Assembly: GCA_016764035.1 (NCBI GenBank)
Contig: JAESSQ010000079.1
Location: 1 to 6,396, forward strand
From: Gammaproteobacteria bacterium
GTDB lineage: Bacteria; Pseudomonadota; Gammaproteobacteria; SZUA-229
Reading direction: 5' to 3'
Length of the DNA: 6,396 bases
Part shown: positions 1 to 4,501 of the stretch, piece by piece
Numbering within the stretch: the first letter of the stretch is position 1
Layout of the letters: each line of letters starts with the position of its first letter
The notes under the pieces: model-generated
Database searches by the model: none
Seen by the model: the letters and a program-made list of their open reading frames with translations, nothing else
Told to the model about the DNA's origin: nothing
Made by a program: the position numbers and the translations under genes

Positions 1-686
1 TCAATCTTGATCTCATGTTTGGCTTACCTGACCAAACCGTACAACAAGCCATACACGATATAGAAACCGCCTGTCGTTTTGATGTGCCGCACATATCGCA
101 CTACCAACTGACCATCGAAGAAAACACGTATTTTTATAAACACACGCCTGTATTACCTGAAACCGATCAACTTTGGGACATGCAGATACAGTGTCAAAAC
201 ATTCTTATCGCGAATAATTACCAGCAATATGAAATCTCTGCTTATTCAAAACCGACAAAGCCGTGTTCACATAATATTAATTACTGGACCTTTGGTGACT
301 ATATCGGTATCGGCGCTGGCGCACATGGCAAGCTAACTAATGACAAAAATTCAGTCTCGATAGAGAACAAAGCGCATATCACTCGTCGCTGGAAACACCG
401 CCAACCACAGCAGTACATCGAACAGACATTAAAAGGCAATGCCGTATCTGGTACACAAGTATTAACGCAACAGGACACCGTGTTCGAATTTTTACTCAAT
501 GCGCTTCGCCTAAAAGCTGGCAGCAACCTACAAACCTATCAAGATAATACCGGGCTAGATATTGATACGTTAAGGCACGCCATAAAACATATCGACCGCA
601 CGTTACTGGTGTTAGATAAAAGTAAAATATGTACGACAGATAAAGGTTATTTATTTTTGAACGAAATATTGGAAAACCTGTTGTAG
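1..686 (+). CDS. hemW: Heme chaperone HemW (radical SAM, HemN-like), C-terminal part
   Basis: This reading frame enters from the left edge (first complete codon at 3) and ends at the TAG at 684-686. About 227 residues are present, compared with roughly 375-390 for full HemW, so the N-terminal radical SAM core with its CxxxCxxC cluster motif lies outside the window. Recognition rests on close similarity to E. coli HemW: NLDLMFGLPDQT at the left edge, then HISHYQLTIEENT, a YQQYEISAYSKP stretch, the hallmark NYWTFGDYIGIGAGAHGK (around bases 279-332), and a C-terminal HemN_C-like domain with FEFLLNALRL. HemW was long annotated as oxygen-independent coproporphyrinogen III oxidase. The family is now known to bind heme and deliver it to respiratory enzymes, and lacks oxidase activity where tested. 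The ATG at 15 is internal and is not the start. The next gene is convergent. No obvious terminator hairpin is seen between them. Confidence 0.95.
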   Translation, partial: NLDLMFGLPDQTVQQAIHDIETACRFDVPHISHYQLTIEENTYFYKHTPVLPETDQLWDMQIQCQNILIANNYQQYEISAYSKPTKPCSHNINYWTFGDYIGIGAGAHGKLTNDKNSVSIENKAHITRRWKHRQPQQYIEQTLKGNAVSGTQVLTQQDTVFEFLLNALRLKAGSNLQTYQDNTGLDIDTLRHAIKHIDRTLLVLDKSKICTTDKGYLFLNEILENLL

Positions 687-722
687 ACGGTTAAACGATG
701 GGCGGCAGATCTTCTCTTGCGC

Positions 723-751
723 ACATACCTTCTCAGCACTACATACCTTCT
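723..751. repeat. 11-bp direct repeat at the end of the DUF4124 gene
   Basis: ACATACCTTCT occurs at 723-733 and again at 741-751, a period of 18 bases. The second copy encodes the last residues of the DUF4124 protein (complement strand) and the first lies just past its stop codon. With one indel the similarity extends a few bases further. It looks like a small tandem duplication at the 3' end of the gene. Confidence 0.6.
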
Positions 752-1209
752 AGCAGCTTCATCTGATTGTCATGACGCTTTTGTAACATCGCCTCTACGT
801 TCTTTGCATCCTGTAACACTTTTTTTGTGCCTTTTATCGAATAAGGGTTTGGTGTTTCGTTTTTAGCCATTTCTTCTGGGGCTTTCTTTTCCAACACCTT
901 CACTGCCTGCACGACATTCTCATTAGTGTTCAATTCTACCTTCTCAGCACCACCGCCAGTCAATGGTGGTGTATTACTAAACTGCATTACGCCATATTGA
1001 TCACGCCACTTATATATCTGCACTTTTTCATCACCTACCACATTCGCAAGGCTATTAGGCGCTTTAGATTTCAGCTTGTTAAACCCTGAAATACCATCTT
1101 TAAGACCAGAATCAAAAAATTCTACGGGATTAAACTTACCCATATATATCATCGGCATCACTGAAATAAAGCCTAAGATGACTAACATCGAAAAAATTTT
1201 AAATTTCAT
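739..1209 (-). CDS. Membrane-anchored DUF4124 domain protein of unknown function
   Basis: A 156-residue protein. Residues 4-23 form a hydrophobic segment after a short basic start (MKFK). This fits an uncleaved signal anchor, since no good cleavage site follows, and would place the rest in the periplasm. Residues about 63-83 carry the DUF4124 signature, IYKWRDQYGVMQFSNTPP, which matches the family pattern Y-K-W-x-D-x-x-G-x-x-x-(Y/F)-(S/T)-x-x-P-P. This domain is common in small exported gammaproteobacterial proteins and has no established biochemical role. The C-terminal third (about 107-153) is highly charged and predicted helical (repeated K, E, A, L, Q), possibly a coiled coil. The start is supported by an AAGGA Shine-Dalgarno (complement of 1216-1220) six bases before the ATG. 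The gene is convergent with hemW and divergent from rpmE, so it is probably monocistronic. The family call is firm, the function unknown. Confidence 0.85.
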   Translation of the reverse strand: MKFKIFSMLVILGFISVMPMIYMGKFNPVEFFDSGLKDGISGFNKLKSKAPNSLANVVGDEKVQIYKWRDQYGVMQFSNTPPLTGGGAEKVELNTNENVVQAVKVLEKKAPEEMAKNETPNPYSIKGTKKVLQDAKNVEAMLQKRHDNQMKLLEGM

Positions 1210-1232
1210 GCAACATCCTTACGTTTGTTTAC

Positions 1233-1247
1233 GACGACTTAGTCGTC
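1233..1247. repeat. 15-bp palindrome in the upstream region of the DUF4124 gene
   Basis: A perfect inverted repeat with arms GACGACT (1233-1239) and AGTCGTC (1241-1247) around a single T. It lies 24 bases upstream of the minus-strand start codon at 1209, just before that gene's Shine-Dalgarno. It could be an operator or a hairpin in the mRNA leader. No known regulator consensus is recognised. Confidence 0.5.
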
Positions 1248-1251
1248 TGTA

Positions 1252-1261
1252 CTATTAATAG
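1252..1261. repeat. 10-bp AT-rich palindrome CTATTAATAG
   Basis: A perfect self-complementary 10-mer five bases from the 15-bp palindrome and in the same intergenic region. On the minus strand it overlaps a weak -10-like TATTAA, so it may mark the promoter region of the DUF4124 gene. Palindromes of this length in AT-rich DNA occur by chance, so little weight is given to it alone. Confidence 0.3.
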
Positions 1262-1289
1262 AGTATGGACCAGCACAGACATAATTTCC

Positions 1290-1310
1290 GTGCATTTAAG
1301 TTAAATGCAC
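1290..1310. promoter_or_regulatory. 21-bp perfect palindrome, candidate operator
   Basis: The arms GTGCATTTAA (1290-1299) and TTAAATGCAC (1301-1310) are exact reverse complements around a single G. The site lies between the divergent DUF4124 gene and rpmE, 24 bases upstream of the rpmE -35 box and about 80 bases upstream of the DUF4124 start codon. The one-base centre makes a hairpin terminator unlikely, and there is no T-tract on either side. A binding site for a dimeric DNA-binding protein fits better. I do not recognise it as a Zur, Fur, LexA or CRP consensus. The regulator is unknown. Confidence 0.55.
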
Positions 1311-1334
1311 CTAATACAACAACTAAATAAAGGC

Positions 1335-1363
1335 TTGCCTCCTTCAGCGCATACGGGTAGAAT
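1335..1363 (+). promoter_or_regulatory. Sigma70 promoter of rpmE
   Basis: The -35 box TTGCCT (1335-1340) and the -10 box TAGAAT (1358-1363) are separated by an ideal 17-base spacer. Transcription would start near 1370, giving a leader of about 70 bases before the rpmE start codon. The match to TTGACA/TATAAT is 4/6 and 5/6. This is the best-spaced promoter in the window and suits a highly expressed ribosomal protein gene. Confidence 0.65.
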
Positions 1364-1439
1364 TCTCTCCCTGTTTTTTAGCCATAATTTTTAACGCAAA
1401 AAGACATTAACGCGAGCAAACTATAAGAGTAGCACTGAC

Positions 1440-1652
1440 ATGAAAGCTGATATACATCCACAATACAATGACATAAGCGTAAAATGCAGCTGCGGCAATA
1501 CATTCGCCACACGTTCAACCTATGCTAAAAAAGAAGAACTAACCATTGACGTTTGCTCTGAGTGTCATCCTTTTTACACCGGTAAACAGAAAATTCTTGA
1601 TACCGCTGGCCAGATTGATAAATTCAATAAACGCTTTGGCAACAAATCTTAA
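1440..1652 (+). CDS. rpmE: 50S ribosomal protein L31, zinc-binding (C+) type
   Basis: A full-length 70-residue L31, the same size as the E. coli protein. The N-terminus MKADIHPQY, the CSCGNTF segment, VCSECHPFYTGKQK and the C-terminal FNKRFG are all family signatures. The zinc ligands of the C+ form are present as C16, C18, C39 and C42. A two-residue insertion relative to E. coli shifts the second pair by two. L31 sits at the central protuberance and contacts both subunits, and its zinc makes it a cellular zinc store. In many bacteria Zur controls a zinc-free paralogue; none is visible here. The Shine-Dalgarno is weak (AAGAG at 1425-1429, ten bases before ATG). Autoregulation through the leader has been described for E. 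coli rpmE, but no matching structure was recognised here. The gene is monocistronic between its own promoter and terminator. Confidence 0.98.
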   Translation: MKADIHPQYNDISVKCSCGNTFATRSTYAKKEELTIDVCSECHPFYTGKQKILDTAGQIDKFNKRFGNKS

Positions 1653-1678
1653 GCTATTGACATAGCCGCACAGGCTAT
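1653..1678 (+). repeat. Alternative short hairpins just after the rpmE stop
   Basis: Three related segments follow the rpmE TAA immediately: GCTAT (1653-1657), ATAGCC (1662-1667) and GGCTAT (1673-1678). The middle one can pair with the first (5 bp, loop TGAC) or with the third (6 bp, loop GCACA), but not both. No T-run follows, so this is not a terminator by itself. It may protect the 3' end of the message or simply be chance pairing. Confidence 0.35.
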
Positions 1679-1692
1679 CCAAATGCTTAACC

Positions 1693-1730
1693 AAAAAGGC
1701 GCTTAGGGACAAACCCGAGGCGCCTTTTTT
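1693..1730 (+). terminator. Rho-independent terminator of rpmE
   Basis: The left arm AAAAAGGCGC (1693-1702) pairs perfectly with GCGCCTTTTT (1720-1729). The inner GGG and CCC (loop ACAAA) add a short second stem above a bulge. The right arm merges into a run of six T. Because the left arm starts with an A-run, the structure would also work on the opposite strand. It separates rpmE from the nuclease gene downstream. Confidence 0.9.
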
Positions 1731-1775
1731 AGGCCCAACCCTTTTTTATATCCAACAATGAGGCGACATAGCACA

Positions 1776-2591
1776 ATGATAAAGTTATATCTGCTGCTAT
1801 TGTTTACAACTGCGGTTTTAACAACGCCAACATACTTGGTCGCCTCGCCCGCCATCACACAAAGCACGTGCTTAAGCACTTCATTTGCTAACACTTACGA
1901 TGCAACGGCCGCCGTTCGCAAAGTACACGATGGCGATACGCTACAACTAAACAATGGTCGCAAGGTAAGATTGATCGGCATCAACACCCCTGAGCTGGCA
2001 CGTGGATATAAAGCGGCAGAGCCTTTCGCCATCGCAGCGAAAAAAGCACTAACAGACTTATTCAGTAAAAATAAAACCATCAAGCTTCGCTACGGTGATG
2101 AATCGAAGGATCACTACGGCCGTTACCTGGCGCATGGCTTCTTAGCCAACGGTCAAAATATTCAAGTAACACTGTTAGATCGTGGCCTAGCTAGCGCCAT
2201 TGTCATACCGCCCAATACAAATTTTTCTGACTGTTATCTCAAGCATGAAAAAAAGGCACGTTGCAATAAGGCCGGCTTATGGAAACACACTAAAATTCTC
2301 GATGCCAAAAAACTAAAACAACAACACACTGGCTTTCATCTTATTCAGGGCAACGTTAAAAGCATTCGCACGAACAATAAAGGCATTTGGCTTAACATCG
2401 ACAATATGCTTACTGTTGGTATTCGTCACGAAAATATTCATCTGTTTGATGCCGACTCAATTTACAAGATGAGGCATCATTCTATTACGGTACGTGGTTG
2501 GATAAATAAAAGTAACCGACAAACCCCGTACTATTTGCGAATACGCCACCCTGCGTCGATACAGCTTAGCGAGACATTCGCCTGCAACTAA
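1776..2591 (+). CDS. Exported thermonuclease-family (staphylococcal nuclease-like) protein
   Basis: This protein has 271 residues from the ATG at 1776. An ATG at 1758 would add six residues (MRRHST). The 1776 start is preferred because GAGG (1760-1763) lies upstream of it, although the 12-base spacing is long, while 1758 has no Shine-Dalgarno. Numbering below is from 1758. Residues 7-30 are a Sec signal peptide (MIKLYLLLLFTTAVLTT, then a VASPA cleavage region). Residues 50-180 are the SNase OB-fold domain: VHDGDT (D58, D60), RLIGINTPE with R71 and E79 matching the catalytic Arg35 and Glu43 of S. aureus nuclease, and DHYGR with R122 matching Arg87. The calcium-ligand Asp40 position is N76. Residues about 190-277 form an extra C-terminal domain (FHLIQGNVKSI, then VRGWI and LRIRHP), similar to that of gammaproteobacterial homologues. 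Predicted activity is Ca2+-dependent DNA/RNA hydrolysis outside the cytoplasm. C38, C159 and C169 could form a disulfide. Confidence 0.88.
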   Translation: MIKLYLLLLFTTAVLTTPTYLVASPAITQSTCLSTSFANTYDATAAVRKVHDGDTLQLNNGRKVRLIGINTPELARGYKAAEPFAIAAKKALTDLFSKNKTIKLRYGDESKDHYGRYLAHGFLANGQNIQVTLLDRGLASAIVIPPNTNFSDCYLKHEKKARCNKAGLWKHTKILDAKKLKQQHTGFHLIQGNVKSIRTNNKGIWLNIDNMLTVGIRHENIHLFDADSIYKMRHHSITVRGWINKSNRQTPYYLRIRHPASIQLSETFACN

Positions 2592-2639
2592 TTACAAAAT
2601 AGTTTTCAGCTTGTACCAACAAAAAATTCAATAATCAGG

Positions 2640-2669
2640 TTAGTCAAAACGTTAATACACGTTTATAAT
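2640..2669 (+). promoter_or_regulatory. Promoter of the DUF2288 gene with inverted repeat in the spacer
   Basis: A consensus -10 box TATAAT (2664-2669) lies 18 bases after a weak -35 TTAGTC (2640-2645). Almost the whole spacer is an inverted repeat, AAACGT (2647-2652), six bases, ACGTTT (2659-2664). A protein bound there would block RNA polymerase, so repression is plausible. The predicted start near 2676 gives a leader of about 60 bases before the ATG at 2738. Confidence 0.5.
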
Positions 2670-2737
2670 TCAAACTTAGCATGTAAACACTAACCATATA
2701 CTTTATCGCCAGCAAACCATAACGCCATAAAATATTC

Positions 2738-3094
2738 ATGACAAACGACACCGACAAAATAAAAGATATCGATGTATTGCGCGCCAACATCAATAACGAA
2801 GCCGCTCAAATTAACTGGAAAGAACTGGAACGATTATTTGCTGGCGGCTGGTTAATTTATGTTAGCAGCGACAGTAACCTGCTCGATGTTGCCGTCGCTT
2901 TTTCACTGGACAATAAAGACGAAGTAAGTAAATGGCTGACTTCCGGTGAGGTTGCCAAAGTCTCTGTCGAGCAAGCTAAACTTTGGCACCAACAAGACAC
3001 GGTATTCTGGTCCACTGTCGTCAAACCCTGGGTCTTAATACAGCCATTGCAAGATTCAGATATTGCAACATCACAAGACGACAATGTTCATTAA
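2738..3094 (+). CDS. DUF2288 family protein, function unknown
   Basis: A 118-residue soluble, acidic protein without signal peptide or membrane segment. I assign it to DUF2288 from memory of the family pattern: an early LRANINNEAAQINWKELER segment (residues 14-32), a short hydrophobic GGWLIYVSSDSNLLDVAVAF strand-helix region (36-55), a KWLTSGEVAKVS helix-turn segment (65-76), and the closing FWSTVVKPWVLIQP (89-102). The tryptophans in the last block are typical of the family. No catalytic motif is recognisable, and the family has no known function. The last 16 residues (LQDSD to the end) are acidic and polar and probably disordered. The start codon has no clear Shine-Dalgarno, but the family's conserved region begins only about 13 residues later, so little could be missing. 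It has its own promoter upstream, and the efflux operon follows after 271 bases, so it is probably transcribed alone. Confidence 0.82.
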   Translation: MTNDTDKIKDIDVLRANINNEAAQINWKELERLFAGGWLIYVSSDSNLLDVAVAFSLDNKDEVSKWLTSGEVAKVSVEQAKLWHQQDTVFWSTVVKPWVLIQPLQDSDIATSQDDNVH

Positions 3095-3198
3095 CGCTGA
3101 GTAATCCTATATCGTAGATTACGATTAAGTTCGCAACGTAGTCATCCTTGCAGACACCGGCGTCACGGCAAACTACACCAACTGATAGTATCTCAGCG
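3095..3198 (+). other. Gap region bounded by complementary 7-mers, possible structured RNA
   Basis: CGCTGAG (3095-3101), directly after the DUF2288 stop codon, is complementary to CTCAGCG (3192-3198). Between them lie further pairings: GTAATC (3101-3106) with GATTAC (3117-3122), or alternatively ATCGTA (3111-3116) with TACGAT (3120-3125), and GTAGT with ACTAC enclosing TTGC with GCAA around 3139-3178. This could be a branched 3' untranslated structure. Each arm is short and chance is a real alternative. No family of known RNA is recognised and no coding region is seen here. Confidence 0.25.
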
Positions 3199-3261
3199 CC
3201 TCTCTATTTATTACCTTTTTCTGCCCGAATTACAGTACTATTAACCATCGGCATAATTCGA

Positions 3262-3308
3262 TACCGTAACAATATTATAAAAAATAAAGCGGTTTTATTA
3301 CTACGGTA
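3262..3308. promoter_or_regulatory. Nested inverted repeats upstream of the efflux operon, candidate control site
   Basis: The outer arms TACCGTA (3262-3268) and TACGGTA (3302-3308) are exact reverse complements. They enclose a second inverted repeat, AATAAA (3283-3288) and TTTATT (3294-3299), with loop GCGGT. The -10-like TATTAT (3273-3278) falls between the outer arms, but no good -35 matches it. The position, 58-104 bases before the adaptor start codon, is where efflux regulators such as TetR-family repressors commonly bind. That role is inferred from position only. Confidence 0.35.
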
Positions 3309-3365
3309 ACCGAGCTACTTATGTAAGCAAAATATCTATCGTTCTTACACTATCAGGACAACATT

Positions 3366-4448
3366 ATGGAAAAACGAACCCTGTCTTTTATCACGCTTAT
3401 CCTTGCGTCTTGCTTTTTCCTCAGTGGTTGTGAAGAACCACCTCAAACCTTCGTTGCCAGTTCTCGCCCCGTTAAAACCATGGTCATCGGCGGCGAAAGC
3501 ACTGGAGACTCTCGCAGTTTTCCTGCTGTGGTTGACGCCATTCAAAAAGCAGATATCTCTTTTCGGGTTAATGGCAAAATTCAAAAAGTACTGGTTAAGG
3601 AAGGCGACGAAGTTATAAAAGGGCAGATACTTGCTGAGCTTGACCCAACTGATTTCAAAATAAAACTAAAAGATAGGCAGGCGAGTTTCGATACCGCAAA
3701 AGCAAATTTTGATCGTGCCAAAATACTGGTTAAAAAAGGTGTTATTTCAAAAGTTGACCACAACAAAATTCGTGCTGATTTTTACACCGCGCAATCAGGT
3801 CTCGACGAAGCTGAACAGGAACTTCTCTACACAAAATTAATCGCCAGTTTCGATGGCAACATCGCAGAACGTCATGCTGAAAACTTTGAAGAGATTAAGG
3901 CCTCTCAATCGATCTTCTCGCTGGAAGATGTTTCTGCATTAAAACTGAAAATCGATGTGCCTGAAAATTTAATAATCGCCATCGATAAAAACCGCGACAA
4001 TGATCGAAACCTATACGCCACATTCGATAACATCAAGAATAAAAAATTCCCACTCAAGTTTCGTGAGGCCACCACCAAAGCTGACCCCAACACAAAGACA
4101 TTCAAAATTACCTTAATGATGAAGGCCTCAAAAAATTATAATATTTTGCCGGGCATGACCGCGACCGTTGTTGCTGAACTTAGCGCCAAAGAATCAAAAA
4201 CCAGTACCACTATCGCCATTCCCGTTTCTGCCGTCATCGCCAACAAAAACAAACAAGCCACGGTATGGATTGTAGATGAAGCGACAGTGACGGTTAATCC
4301 TAGAGACGTTACCGCTGGCTTGATGTCTGGCCACAATATTCATGTCGAAGGATTAAATGTAGGCGATCGAGTGGTCATCGCTGGCGCGTCCTTCTTGCGC
4401 AAAGACATGAAGGTCACGTTGCTAAAAACGGGTGAACAGGCACAGTAA
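3366..4448 (+). CDS. RND efflux system periplasmic adaptor (membrane fusion) lipoprotein
   Basis: A 360-residue adaptor of the AcrA/MexA (HlyD_D23-like) family, linking an inner-membrane RND pump to an outer-membrane channel. Residues 1-22 are a lipoprotein signal with lipobox LSGC (Cys22). Glu at +2 is no inner-membrane retention signal, so the lipid may sit in the outer membrane or the general default. Domains in order: first lipoyl half about 58-95 (FRVNGKIQKVLVKEGDEVIKGQILAELD), alpha-hairpin about 96-155 (coiled-coil-like, with AKANFDRAKILVKKGVIS), second lipoyl half about 157-188, beta-barrel about 190-272 (ending YNILPGMTATVVAEL), and membrane-proximal domain about 280-355 (IPVSAVI at 285-291, then GLNVGDRVVIAG). 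The length is typical. An AGGA at 3355-3358, seven bases before ATG, supports the start. The pump gene follows 53 bases downstream in the same direction, forming an operon. Substrate cannot be predicted. Confidence 0.93.
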   Translation: MEKRTLSFITLILASCFFLSGCEEPPQTFVASSRPVKTMVIGGESTGDSRSFPAVVDAIQKADISFRVNGKIQKVLVKEGDEVIKGQILAELDPTDFKIKLKDRQASFDTAKANFDRAKILVKKGVISKVDHNKIRADFYTAQSGLDEAEQELLYTKLIASFDGNIAERHAENFEEIKASQSIFSLEDVSALKLKIDVPENLIIAIDKNRDNDRNLYATFDNIKNKKFPLKFREATTKADPNTKTFKITLMMKASKNYNILPGMTATVVAELSAKESKTSTTIAIPVSAVIANKNKQATVWIVDEATVTVNPRDVTAGLMSGHNIHVEGLNVGDRVVIAGASFLRKDMKVTLLKTGEQAQ

Positions 4449-4489
4449 CCACAGCAACGCTCTCTTTTTACTATTACGTTGACAAACAC

Positions 4490-4493
4490 AGGG
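4490..4493 (+). promoter_or_regulatory. Shine-Dalgarno of the RND permease gene
   Basis: AGGG lies eight bases before the ATG at 4502. This fixes the permease start, which also matches the family N-terminus (a short amphipathic MNIAEYSV before the first membrane helix). The 53-base space between adaptor and pump holds no terminator hairpin, which supports cotranscription. Confidence 0.6.
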
Positions 4494-4501
4494 ATTACTC
4501 G

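Noticed and set aside
1391..1413. Direct repeat TTAACGC at 1391-1397 and 1407-1413 in the rpmE leader
   Set aside because: Seven-base repeats are expected by chance in a region of this size, and no structure or known leader element could be tied to it.
1440..1652. L31 regarded as a zinc-free (C-) paralogue under Zur control
   Set aside because: All four cysteine ligands are present (C16, C18, C39, C42), so it is the C+ form. The nearby 21-bp palindrome does not match the Zur box I know.
1657..1685. Consensus -35 TTGACA (1657-1662) as promoter of the nuclease gene
   Set aside because: No -10 box fits at 16-18 bases (CCAAAT or CAAATG are poor), and the strong terminator at 1693-1730 would stop any transcript from here before the gene.
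3345..3584. Minus-strand open frame of 79 codons overlapping the adaptor gene start
   Set aside because: It is opposite a well-recognised adaptor coding sequence and shows no domain or ribosome-binding site of its own.
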